Shown piece after piece: positions 56,789 through 64,000 of a stretch of 64,000 nucleotides of DNA. The position numbers and the translations under genes are program-made. The stretch spans positions 23,494 to 87,493 of the forward strand of contig NZ_BBXC01000023.1 of NCBI RefSeq assembly GCF_001570525.1. The letters run 5' to 3'. Within the stretch, counting starts at the first letter, position 1. Each line of letters opens with the position of its first letter. The DNA comes from Herbidospora sakaeratensis (lineage in GTDB: Bacteria; Actinomycetota; Actinomycetes; Streptosporangiales; Streptosporangiaceae). The notes under the pieces were generated by a model that was not told the origin of the DNA, searched no databases, and saw nothing but the letters and a program-made list of their open reading frames with translations.

Positions 56789-58077
56789 CCCCCGCCGAGG
56801 CCGCCAGGGCGGCCACCGAGACCATCCTCGCCGACTACACCAGCGCCGCCTCCCCGGGCCTGGTGGTCGACTCGCCGCCCGGCGCCGGGAAGACGACGCT
56901 GGTCGTCGAGACCACCGCCGCCATCGCCGCCAAGGGCGAGCGGCTGATGATCGTGGCCCAGACCAACGAGCAGGTCGACGACCTGGTCGACCGGCTGGCG
57001 CGCCGCTCCCCCGAGCTGACCATCGGGCGGCTGCACGCCGAGGGCTTCGACCCGCCCGAGCGGGTCCGCCGCCACGCCGCCGTCACCACCGGCAGCAAGA
57101 TCGCCCAGGTCGACGCCTGCCAGGTCGTCACCGCCACCGCCGACAAGTGGGCCTACGTCGCCGACCGGAGCTGGACGTGGGCGATCGTCGACGAGGCTTA
57201 CCAGATGCGCTCCGACAAGCTCCTCGGGGTGGCGCGGCTGTTCGCCGACGGGCACGCGCTGTTCGTCGGCGACCCGGGGCAGCTCGACCCGTTCAGCGTG
57301 GTCGACAGCGAGCGGTGGACCGGCCTGAAGTGGGATCCGCTGCAGAGCGCCGTCGCGGTGACCCAGCGGCTCAACGGGCTGCGCACCCACCGGCTGCCGG
57401 TGTCGTGGCGGCTGCCCGCCAGCGCCGCGCCGATGGTGGCCGAGGCGTTCTACCCGGCGGGCGGCTTCACGGCCGGCACCGAGGAGGGCGTCCGCCGGCT
57501 GGAGCTGACCGTGCCGGGCATGCGCTCGTCGTTCGACCGGACGGTCGAGATGGCCGCCGCCACCGGGTGGGCGCTGTACGAGCTGCCGAACCGGCACACC
57601 GTGCGCACCGACCCGGAGGCCGCGCAGGCGTGCGCCGAGATCGCCCGGCGGATGGTCCAGCGCGGCGCGGTCGCCCACGACGAGCACGGCTCCCACCCGG
57701 TGACCCCCGACCGGATCGCGATCGGCTGCGCCCACAACGACCAGGTCGCCGCGGTGAAGCTGGCCGGGCCGCCCGAGGGCGTCACCGTCGACACGGCCAA
57801 CCGGCTCCAGGGCCGCGAGTACGACGTCACGATCGTGCTCCACCCGCTGTCGGGCCGACGCGACGCGACCGCGTTCCACCTGGAGTCGGGGCGGCTCTGC
57901 GTGCTGACCTCGCGGCACCGGCACGCCTGCGTCGTGGTGGCCCGCGCGGGCATCGCCGACCTGCTCGACCACCATCCGATGAGCCCCCGGGTGCAGCTCA
58001 ACGTGCCGATCAAGTTCCCCGACGGGTGGGCCGCGAACCACGCGGTCCTGGCCCACCTGGAGAACTACCGGGCCTGA
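56785..58077 (+). CDS. small SF1 helicase (UPF1/DNA2-like core)
   Basis: A 430-residue superfamily 1 helicase. Motif I is SPPGAGKTT (residues 30-38), motif Ia VAQTNEQVDDLVDRL, motif II AIVDEAYQM (about 134-142, DEAY instead of DEAS), motif III FVGDPGQLDPF (161-171), a motif V region VDTANRLQGREYDVTIVLHPLSG and motif VI VLTSRHRHACVVV. The protein has little beyond the two RecA domains, so substrate choice must come from partners. It could pair with the Cas4-like nuclease as in Dna2 or AddAB, where both activities are joined. GTG start overlapping the preceding stop; the 3' end overlaps the convergent FAD-subunit gene by 13 bases. Confidence 0.88.
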   Translation: MTPAEAARAATETILADYTSAASPGLVVDSPPGAGKTTLVVETTAAIAAKGERLMIVAQTNEQVDDLVDRLARRSPELTIGRLHAEGFDPPERVRRHAAVTTGSKIAQVDACQVVTATADKWAYVADRSWTWAIVDEAYQMRSDKLLGVARLFADGHALFVGDPGQLDPFSVVDSERWTGLKWDPLQSAVAVTQRLNGLRTHRLPVSWRLPASAAPMVAEAFYPAGGFTAGTEEGVRRLELTVPGMRSSFDRTVEMAAATGWALYELPNRHTVRTDPEAAQACAEIARRMVQRGAVAHDEHGSHPVTPDRIAIGCAHNDQVAAVKLAGPPEGVTVDTANRLQGREYDVTIVLHPLSGRRDATAFHLESGRLCVLTSRHRHACVVVARAGIADLLDHHPMSPRVQLNVPIKFPDGWAANHAVLAHLENYRA

Positions 58078-58937
58078 GCCAGCACGTCGCCGACCAGGGT
58101 CTCGGTCAGTCTGATCTTGTACGCCGTCTCGGCGAACGCCGGCGTCCAGTCGAGGCGGGCCGCCCGCGCGAACAGCTCCTCCGACGGCGCGTGGCCGGTG
58201 AGGGCCGCCTCGACCTCGGGCAGCCGCAGCGGCACCGCCGCCACTCCCCCGACCGCCACCCCGGCCCGCACGACGACGCCGTCGCGCACGGTCAGGTGGG
58301 CGACCGCCTCGGCCAGCGGCCACTCGGCCGAGGCGCGGCCGATGGCGCGCTTGTACCCGGCCCGCTCGCCCTCGGCCGGCGGCGGCAGGGTGACCGCGGT
58401 GAGCAGGTCGGACGGGTCGAGCAGGTGGTCGCGGGCCCCGTCGCCGTAGAGGTCGGCCACCGGCTTGGACGGCCGGTCTTCGATCTCGGCGACGGCGTCG
58501 TAGGTGAGCAGCGCCATCGCCACCGACGACGGGTGGGGCGCGACGCACGGCCCGAGGTCGAGCACTACGGCGCGCTCCCCCGGGTTGCCGCGCGCCGGGC
58601 AACCCTCGCCGCCGGTCTTCAGGCACTCGTAGTGCTCGTTGCGGTAGTAGCGGCAGCGGGTGCGCTGGAGCAGCACCCCGCCGAGCGTGGCGGCCCGCCT
58701 GATCTGCGGTGTCGCCAGCGCCCCGGCGGTGAGCGCGAGGGCGGGGTAGGCGGCGGTGAGGGCGGGGTCGGTCGCCAGGGTGTCGACGGTGACCATCGCG
58801 CCGATGCGGAAGCCGCCGTCGCCGGTGGTCTCGATCGACCGGAGGCCCCGGTCGTACAGGTCGATGATCGGGCCGGTCGAGCGGCCCGACAGGCGGCGTT
58901 CCATCAGGTCGGTGCCGCCCGCCAGATATTCGGTCAT
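58065..58937 (-). CDS. FAD-binding subunit of molybdenum hydroxylase (PaoB/YagS-like)
   Basis: A 290-residue FAD subunit of the xanthine dehydrogenase family. The flavin-binding loops are LAGGTDLMERR (residues 5-15) and TPQIRRAATLGGVLLQRTRCRYYRN near 76-100. The insertion with CRYYRN, ECLKTGGEGC has the cysteines that bind an extra [4Fe-4S] cluster in E. coli PaoB. The ATG at 58937 overlaps the stop of the molybdenum subunit gene as ATGA. Electrons would pass from the molybdenum centre through the Fe-S clusters to this flavin. Confidence 0.9.
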   Translation of the reverse strand: MTEYLAGGTDLMERRLSGRSTGPIIDLYDRGLRSIETTGDGGFRIGAMVTVDTLATDPALTAAYPALALTAGALATPQIRRAATLGGVLLQRTRCRYYRNEHYECLKTGGEGCPARGNPGERAVVLDLGPCVAPHPSSVAMALLTYDAVAEIEDRPSKPVADLYGDGARDHLLDPSDLLTAVTLPPPAEGERAGYKRAIGRASAEWPLAEAVAHLTVRDGVVVRAGVAVGGVAAVPLRLPEVEAALTGHAPSEELFARAARLDWTPAFAETAYKIRLTETLVGDVLAQAR

Positions 58938-61453
58938 CGGGGCATCCCTTCGAGCAGCCGGTCGGGGCGGATGGGCAGGTCGAGCGGGCGGAATCCGGTC
59001 GCGTTGAAGACCGCGTTGCCCACCGAGGCGGCGACCGAGACGGTGCACACCTCGCCGAGCCCGATGCCGCCGCCCGGGACGTGGTCCCAGCCGTCCTCGT
59101 GGAAGTGGATGGTCATCTCGGGGGTGTCCTTGACGCCCGGCAGGCGGTAGTCCTCCAGGTTCGCCGACAGGACCACGCCCGTGCGCGGGTCGGTGACCCG
59201 CTCCTCGTAGAGGGCGTAGCCGATGCCCTGCACGATGCCGCCCTCGCACTGGTTGCGCGCGGCGGCCCGGTTGTAGATCGCGCCGACGGCGACGCCGCCC
59301 CACACCCGGGTGACCCGCGTGTGGCCGAGCAGGGTGTCGACCTCGACTTCGGTGACGTGGACGGCTCCCGCCAGCCCCCGGCCGATGCGCAGGTGGTCCA
59401 TCGACACCGGGACCGCCGAACCGCGCCGGTCCTTGGGCCGTTCGCCCAGGATGGTCACGCCCTCGGCCTCGGCGACCGGCTTGCCGCCCAGGCGCGCGGC
59501 GAGTTTCCCGGCCGCGTCGCGGGCGGCCGGGCCGACCGAGGCGGTCGACCGGCTGCCGCCCGCCACCGGGCCGTGGGGCGCGTCGGAGTGGCCGAGCTCG
59601 ACGACGATGTCGGCGTCGGGGAAGACCTCCCTGACGGCGTTGCGGATGACGGTCCGGACGCCGGTGCCGATGTCCTGGGTGGCGGTGCGGGCGACGATCC
59701 GGCCGTCGCGCACGGTGAGCTCGACCTTGGTGTCGAGGTCGGCGGTGTAGATCCAGTTGGCCGCCGCCGCCCCGACCCCGCGCCGGTAGCGGCCGGTCTG
59801 GGGCGCGGCGGGCCGGTCGCGCCACAGCGGGAGCTCGCCGGCGATCTCGTAGAGGGCGCGGCGGCGGCGGTTGCCGTCCCAGGTGCGCCGGAGCTTGAGC
59901 GGGTCGGCGCCCAGGCGGTGGGCGATCGCGTCGACGCCCTGCTCGACCGCCCACGCGAACGGCGGCCCGCCCGGCCCCCGGAACGGGCTGGCCGGGGGCG
60001 CGTTGCCGATCACGTCGCGGTCGCGGACGTGGCGGGGGCCGAAGCCGTACATGAGCAGGCCCAGGGTGGCGACCATGGAGCCGGTCGAGACCCCGCCGTG
60101 GCCCGAGACGTCGAGCGAGATCGCGGCCAGCCCGCCGGTCGGGGTGCCGAGCATGCGCAGCTCCGACCGGGTGCCGGGCCGGTAGCCGGTGTCGGTGAGC
60201 TCCTCGGCGCGCGACATCGCGACCCTGACAGGGCGGCCCAGCTTCCTCGACAGCTCGACGGCGGCGACCACGTCGGTGCTGAGACCGAGCTTCGAGCCGA
60301 ACCCGCCGCCGACGTGATGGGCGACGACCTCGACCTTCGGCGGGTTCCAGCGTTTGGCGGCGGCGGCCTTGACGTGCGGGAGCGCCTGGGTGGAGACGTA
60401 GAGCGTCAGCCCGTCGGGCCGCCAGTCGGCGACCGAGGCGTGCGGTTCAAGCGCGGTGTGCGACTGGCCGGAGGTGGTGAACGTGGCGGCGAAGTAGCCG
60501 GGCGCGTTCCGCTCCTCGGCGGCGTCGAGCCGCCGCCGGGCGGCGCGTCCGCGCCAGGCGGAGGCGTAACCCGACCGGACGTTGCCCCGCCACCGGCCCG
60601 GGAACCCGGCGCCTTCGGCGCTGGAGGGCGCGTTCTTCTGGTCGGCGGCGTCAGCGAAGATCACTGGTGCGCCGTCACGCCGGGCCTCCTCGGGGTCGAC
60701 GACGGAGGGCAGCGCCTCGTAGCCGACCGCGACCCGCTCGGCCAGCTCCCTGGCGAGGGCGGGCGTCTCTGCGGCCACGGCCGCGATCGGCTGACCGGTG
60801 TAGCGGACGACGTCGCCCCGCAGAAGGCGGACCGCGCCCTCGGGCAGGTCGACGGTGACCCGTGCGTGAGGAAGCCGCGAACGCACGATCGCCCCGTGGA
60901 GCATGCCCGGCAGGGTCACGTCGACCGTGTACTCGGCCGCGCCCGTCACCTTGGCGGGGGCCTCGACGCGGGCGGCCACCGGCTCGCGGTCGTCGAACGC
61001 GCCCGCGCAGGCCTTCTGGACGGCGGTGAGGATGTTCTCGTAGGCCCCGCACCGGCACAGGTGCCCGGTCAGCGCGTCGGCGACCTCCTCGCGGGAGGGC
61101 ACTCCCTCGCGGTCCTTGCGCCACCGGTCGTGGAAGGCGACCGCCTCGGTCACGAAGCCCGGCGTGCAGAAGCCGCACTGGAGCGCGTCGCACTCGACGA
61201 AGGCCCGCTGGACGGGATGGTCACCACCCACCCCCTCGACGGTGGTGACCTCGGTCCCGTCGAGCCGGACGGCGGGCAGCAGGCAGGACACCCTCGGTTC
61301 GCCGTCGACGAGGATCGTGCAGGCCCCGCAGACCCCGGCGCCGCAGGAGACCTTGGTGCCGGTGGCCCCGAACACCGTCCGGATCACGTCGGCGGCGGTG
61401 TCGTCGGGGCCGGGGTCGTGCTCGCGGGGACTGCCGTTGAACGTCAGGCGCAT
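58934..61453 (-). CDS. fused [2Fe-2S]/molybdopterin subunit of aldehyde/xanthine oxidase family
   Basis: An 839-residue fusion of what are usually two proteins. Residues 1-165 are the iron-sulfur subunit with the plant-type cluster (CGAGVCGACTILVDG, then C) and the second cluster (CGFC and CRCG). Residues 170-839 are the molybdenum-binding subunit: hammerhead domain, GQPIAAVAAETPALA, VVAHHVGGGFGSKLG, SPFRGPGG and the terminal GGGIGLGEVCTVSVAA with the catalytic glutamate. Such enzymes hydroxylate aldehydes or N-heterocycles. The ATG at 61453 follows a GAAGGGAAT; earlier starts would lie inside the operator. Together with the FAD subunit this is a complete enzyme; maturation genes (xdhC, mobA) are not nearby. 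Confidence 0.9.
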   Translation of the reverse strand: MRLTFNGSPREHDPGPDDTAADVIRTVFGATGTKVSCGAGVCGACTILVDGEPRVSCLLPAVRLDGTEVTTVEGVGGDHPVQRAFVECDALQCGFCTPGFVTEAVAFHDRWRKDREGVPSREEVADALTGHLCRCGAYENILTAVQKACAGAFDDREPVAARVEAPAKVTGAAEYTVDVTLPGMLHGAIVRSRLPHARVTVDLPEGAVRLLRGDVVRYTGQPIAAVAAETPALARELAERVAVGYEALPSVVDPEEARRDGAPVIFADAADQKNAPSSAEGAGFPGRWRGNVRSGYASAWRGRAARRRLDAAEERNAPGYFAATFTTSGQSHTALEPHASVADWRPDGLTLYVSTQALPHVKAAAAKRWNPPKVEVVAHHVGGGFGSKLGLSTDVVAAVELSRKLGRPVRVAMSRAEELTDTGYRPGTRSELRMLGTPTGGLAAISLDVSGHGGVSTGSMVATLGLLMYGFGPRHVRDRDVIGNAPPASPFRGPGGPPFAWAVEQGVDAIAHRLGADPLKLRRTWDGNRRRRALYEIAGELPLWRDRPAAPQTGRYRRGVGAAAANWIYTADLDTKVELTVRDGRIVARTATQDIGTGVRTVIRNAVREVFPDADIVVELGHSDAPHGPVAGGSRSTASVGPAARDAAGKLAARLGGKPVAEAEGVTILGERPKDRRGSAVPVSMDHLRIGRGLAGAVHVTEVEVDTLLGHTRVTRVWGGVAVGAIYNRAAARNQCEGGIVQGIGYALYEERVTDPRTGVVLSANLEDYRLPGVKDTPEMTIHFHEDGWDHVPGGGIGLGEVCTVSVAASVGNAVFNATGFRPLDLPIRPDRLLEGMPR

Positions 61454-61478
61454 CGGAGGATTCCCTTCGGCTCGCATC

Positions 61479-61498
61479 CGGAGTGAATGTTCACTCCG
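61479..61498. promoter_or_regulatory. TetR operator before the molybdenum hydroxylase genes
   Basis: A perfect inverted repeat CGGAGTGAA-TG-TTCACTCCG, 20 bases, lies directly after the tetR stop and 26 bases before the hydroxylase ATG. The GTGAAnnTTCAC-type dyad is typical for TetR repressors. Confidence 0.75.
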
Positions 61499-61499
61499 C

Positions 61500-62072
61500 T
61501 TAGGAGCGTATGTCAAGCAGCGCCCACGTGGCCGCCTCCGCCGCCGCCAGGTCGTCGTCGGTCAGCCGCAGCCCCGAGCGCCGCGCCTTCACCAGCCCGA
61601 CCAGCGCGCCGTAGACGAGCGCGACCAGCATGTTCGGCTCGCCGGGCCGGATCTCCCCCGCCTTCTGCCCCTGGGAGACGAACTCCACCGCCATCCCGTC
61701 GACCGACGCCGAGGCGGTGCGGCTGTCGACGTTGAGGTAGCTCTCGTGCTGCTGGAGTTCGAGGAAGGCGAACGCCTCAGGATGGTCGGCGGCGAACCCG
61801 ACGAACGCGTGGAAGATCGCCGCGAAGGTGGCCGCGTAGGAGGCGTCGGCCGGGCGCGCGGCCGCGATCCGCTCGGCCAGCCGCTCCTTCCAGAGCCGGT
61901 AGACGGCGTTCCCGAGCGCCTCTTTGCTCGGGAAGTACCGGTAGAGGGTGCCCACCGACACCCCCGCCCGGTCGGCCACCACGGCCACCGGGGTGTCGCC
62001 ATAGGTACGCTCGTCGAACACCGCGAGCGCTGCGTCGAGCAGCGCCGCACGCGTACCTCCCGCTCGTGTCAT
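61500..62072 (-). CDS. TetR family transcriptional regulator
   Basis: A 190-residue repressor. The N-terminal TetR helix-turn-helix is complete (RAALLDAALAVFDERTYGDTPVAVVADRAGVSVGTLYRYFPSKEALGNAVY, residues 8-58). The C-terminal ligand domain (about 75-190) contains HAFVGFAADHPEAFAFLELQQHESYL. It precedes the molybdenum hydroxylase genes on the same strand with the perfect palindrome between them, so it most likely represses them until an aldehyde or heterocyclic substrate binds. Its start region overlaps that of the divergent endonuclease V gene. Confidence 0.93.
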   Translation of the reverse strand: MTRAGGTRAALLDAALAVFDERTYGDTPVAVVADRAGVSVGTLYRYFPSKEALGNAVYRLWKERLAERIAAARPADASYAATFAAIFHAFVGFAADHPEAFAFLELQQHESYLNVDSRTASASVDGMAVEFVSQGQKAGEIRPGEPNMLVALVYGALVGLVKARRSGLRLTDDDLAAAEAATWALLDIRS

Positions 62073-62082
62073 TCCGGCAGTC

Positions 62083-62088
62083 TACGGT
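62083..62088 (+). promoter_or_regulatory. -10 box of leaderless endonuclease V gene
   Basis: TACGGT stands seven bases before the GTG at 62096, the same spacing as at the tyrosine phosphatase gene. No clear -35 box is seen. Confidence 0.45.
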
Positions 62089-62095
62089 GGGCCTC

Positions 62096-62746
62096 GTGGG
62101 GATGACCTGGGACGAACCGGCCACAGTCGCCGAGGCGGAGGCGATCCAGACGCGGCTGCGCCCGCTGGCCGACCTGACCTCAGAAGGACCTGCCGAGATC
62201 GGCCTCACGGCCGGGCTCGACGTCGGCTACGCGGCCGACGGCACGGTCACCGGAGCCGTCGTGGTGCTCGACGCCGACCTGAACGTCGTCGACCAGGCGG
62301 TGGCCCGGGAGAAGGCCCGGTTCCCCTACGTGCCGGGGCTGTTCGCGTTCCGCGAGATCCCGCCCCTGCTGACGGCGCTGTCCCGGCTGTCGGTCACCCC
62401 CGGCCTGCTGGTCTGCGACGGCTACGGGGTGGCCCACCCGCGCCGGTTCGGGCTGGCCTGCCATCTGGGCGTGCTGACCGGCCTGCCCGCGATCGGGGTG
62501 GCGAAGACGGCGTTCGTCGGCACCCACGAGGTGCCCGCCGACGAGCGCGGGTCGTGGACGCCGATCGTCCTCGACGGCGAGACGGTCGGCCGGGCGCTGC
62601 GGACCCGGAGTGGGGTGAAGCCGGTCTACGTGTCGCAGGGGCATCGCATGAGCCTGGACAACGCGTGCGCCCAGGTGCTGCGGCTGGCCCCGGCGTTCCG
62701 GCTGCCCGAGCCGATCAGGCTGGCCGACCGGCTCTCTCGTACCTGA
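62096..62746 (+). CDS. nfi: endonuclease V
   Basis: A 216-residue DNA repair enzyme that nicks near deaminated bases, chiefly inosine. The family motifs are intact: GLDVGYA with the first metal aspartate, FPYVPGLFAFREIPPLL with the damage-recognition PYVP wedge and a metal glutamate, and VCDGYGVAHPRRFGLACHLGV with the second aspartate. GVAKT follows. Several GTG codons could start it; 62096 is chosen for the leaderless promoter, with ATG 62102 as an alternative. The 3' end overlaps the convergent small gene by 32 bases. Confidence 0.95.
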   Translation: MGMTWDEPATVAEAEAIQTRLRPLADLTSEGPAEIGLTAGLDVGYAADGTVTGAVVVLDADLNVVDQAVAREKARFPYVPGLFAFREIPPLLTALSRLSVTPGLLVCDGYGVAHPRRFGLACHLGVLTGLPAIGVAKTAFVGTHEVPADERGSWTPIVLDGETVGRALRTRSGVKPVYVSQGHRMSLDNACAQVLRLAPAFRLPEPIRLADRLSRT

Positions 62747-63146
62747 CCGACAGGTCGGGCTTCCAGACGCCCTCCTCCTGCGCGAGCTCCCAGCCGCCCT
62801 CGATGACGTCGCCGTCGAGGGTGGCGGTGTAGCGCTGGGCGAACCCGGGCTGGTCGCGCCACATCCGCCAGACGCCGTCGTCGACGGTGCACTGGTAGAC
62901 GCGGTGGACGCCCCGGCCGTCGGAGTAGAGCTGGGTGAACCTCCCGGTGTCGCCGTCGACGCCGTAGACGCAGACGGCGGGGAACAACTCGGGCATGCCC
63001 TGGTCGCCGGGGAAGACGTCGGTGTGCTGGACGACGAACCGGTCGTCGAGCCACGCGAACACCGACCTGACGCGGCCGAGCACCTGACCGCCGGGGAGCG
63101 CGGTCGTGACGGCCCACTCGCCGATGAGAGGCTTCAATCGCTGCAT
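62715..63146 (-). CDS. DUF1579-like small beta-barrel protein
   Basis: A 143-residue soluble protein with a lipocalin/DUF1579-like pattern: it begins LKPLIGEWAVTTALPGG and runs through alternating strands with FAWLDDRFVVQHTDVF, VYGVDGDTGRFTQLYSDGRGVHRVYQ and GGWELAQEEGVWKPDLSVRYERA. Such proteins are often called estimators of substrate-bound barrels, and no function is established. It follows the SDR gene after nine bases and may be co-transcribed with it. Confidence 0.75.
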   Translation of the reverse strand: MQRLKPLIGEWAVTTALPGGQVLGRVRSVFAWLDDRFVVQHTDVFPGDQGMPELFPAVCVYGVDGDTGRFTQLYSDGRGVHRVYQCTVDDGVWRMWRDQPGFAQRYTATLDGDVIEGGWELAQEEGVWKPDLSVRYERAGRPA

Positions 63147-63155
63147 TCCGCATGC

Positions 63156-63992
63156 CTAGCAGAAGGCGGCGGGTGCGGGCACCGCCTTCTCGGCGGCGCG
63201 GCTGACCTCCTCCCAGGCCGCCCAGGTCTCCATCCGCGTGCGGGAGACGTCGAAGGCGAGGTCGTAGACGAGGCTGCCCAGCAGCAGCCGCAGCGGCGGG
63301 TCGTCGCTGTCGACGAGCGTCATGACGGCGTGGGCGGCGAGCTCCGGCAGGCTGTCGACCGACCCCTCGGCGAACCGTTTCTCCAGCTCGGCCCGGAGCG
63401 GCGCGTAGACGTCCAGGGGCTCGGTCGTGACCAGCCCGGTGGTGTAGAGGCCGGTCCAGTAGCCGCCGGGCTCGACGATGGTGACCTTGACGCCGAACGC
63501 CTCGGCCTCGGCCGCCAGCGCCTCGCTCATGCCTTCGAGGGCGAACTTGCTCGCGCTGTACATCCCCGTGAGGGGGAAGCCGCCCAGCGCGCCGATGCTG
63601 GAGATCTGCAGGATGTGGCCGCTCCCCTGGTCGCGCAGGTGCGGCAGCACGGCCTGGGCGACCCAGAGGGGGCCGAAGAAGTTCGTGTCCATCTGGGCAC
63701 GGGCCTCGGCCTCGCCGAACTCCTCCAGCATGCCCATGGCGAGGTAGCCGGCGTTGTTGACGACGACGTCGAGGCGGCCCATCCGCCGCACCGCCTCGTC
63801 GACGGCGGCCCGGACGGCCGCGCGGTCGGTGACGTCCAGGGGAAGGGCGAGGAAGCGGTCGCCGTGTTCGGCGGCGAGCGCCTCCAGCGGGGCGATGCCG
63901 CGGGCCGCCCCGACGACGCGGTCGCCCGCGGCGAGCGCGGCCTTCGCGAAGGCCAGGCCGAGGCCCCGGCTCGCACCGGTGACGAACCACAC
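63156..63992 (-). CDS. short-chain dehydrogenase/reductase (possibly cut at window edge)
   Basis: A 278-residue SDR. Cofactor loop TGASRGLG, NNAGY, the active serine in QISSIGALGG and YSASK. The long C-terminal part (YAPLRAELEKRF and onward) matches the DltE-like oxidoreductases that follow this pattern. The GTG at 63992 would make the protein begin MWFVTGAS, but the frame stays open to the window edge and the two codons before it encode D and R; since relatives begin with a few residues before the first strand, the real start may lie just outside the window. Confidence 0.85.
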   Translation of the reverse strand: MWFVTGASRGLGLAFAKAALAAGDRVVGAARGIAPLEALAAEHGDRFLALPLDVTDRAAVRAAVDEAVRRMGRLDVVVNNAGYLAMGMLEEFGEAEARAQMDTNFFGPLWVAQAVLPHLRDQGSGHILQISSIGALGGFPLTGMYSASKFALEGMSEALAAEAEAFGVKVTIVEPGGYWTGLYTTGLVTTEPLDVYAPLRAELEKRFAEGSVDSLPELAAHAVMTLVDSDDPPLRLLLGSLVYDLAFDVSRTRMETWAAWEEVSRAAEKAVPAPAAFC

Positions 63993-64000
63993 ACGATCAA

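Noticed and set aside
1-64000. tRNA, rRNA, insertion sequence or prophage genes
   Set aside because: No cloverleaf, rRNA-like stretch, transposase, integrase or phage structural gene was recognised in either strand.

Overview
The window is about 72% G+C by eye. It uses GTG starts often, has many 4-base ATGA/GTGA start-stop overlaps, several leaderless-type promoters and long spurious antisense frames. Together with an AfsR/SARP regulator, ricin-lectin glycosidases, TAT and Sec exported hydrolases and RHS proteins, this points to a mycelial soil actinomycete, probably of the Streptosporangiaceae (inference from style, not from a marker gene). No rRNA, tRNA, CRISPR array, IS element or phage gene was seen. 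No gap without a gene exceeds 300 bases.

Region 1 (1-3862): a 17-bp tandem repeat, then a PadR-ABC-FtsX operon on the minus strand with a perfect palindrome in front of padR. Region 2 (3916-15945, minus strand): a cell-wall recycling locus made of a BadF-type amino-sugar kinase, NagZ, an RpiR regulator, a complete peptide-type ABC importer, a GNAT, MurQ and an AmiE-like serine hydrolase. Imported muropeptides would be cut by NagZ and the amidase, phosphorylated by the kinase and opened by MurQ. Region 3 (16065-17975): a haem-oxygenase-like diiron protein, a CDGSH Fe-S protein and an SDR, translationally coupled. Region 4 (17972-27934): secreted degradative enzymes (GH5 with a ricin domain, M14 carboxypeptidase, TAT sulfatase, GH16 with a ricin domain), a VanW protein, a low-molecular-weight tyrosine phosphatase and a cupin. 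Region 5 (27998-34480): ROK regulator, then a sugar ABC system in the order SBP-ATPase-permease-permease (like E. coli ytfQ-ytfR-ytfT-yjfF), followed by an SMP-30 lactonase.

Region 6 (34487-39860): HxlR/RidA divergent pair, CPBP protease with a MerR regulator, an Ig-repeat secreted protein, a GC-hairpin repeat, a YihY/BrkB membrane protein and a DUF2087 protein. Region 7 (39886-52580): a 2032-aa secreted RHS protein and an 886-aa LamG protein in one operon, a divergent AfsR-type SARP regulator, and an operon of three very small secreted peptides that all end in the core NMHWGN. The promoters of the LamG-RHS operon and of the peptide operon carry the same arrangement of two heptamers with an 11-bp period, as expected for a SARP target. 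Region 8 (52588-58077): a divergently arranged five-gene cassette with a Cas4/RecB-like Fe-S nuclease homologue and a small SF1 helicase; its shared promoter region contains a 10-bp phased CTGGAA array. Region 9 (58065-64000): a PaoABC/xanthine-dehydrogenase-type molybdenum enzyme under TetR control, endonuclease V, a small conserved protein and an SDR cut by the window edge.

The strongest candidates for undescribed biology are the SARP/NMHWGN peptide circuit (48676-52580) and the nuclease-helicase cassette (52588-58077).
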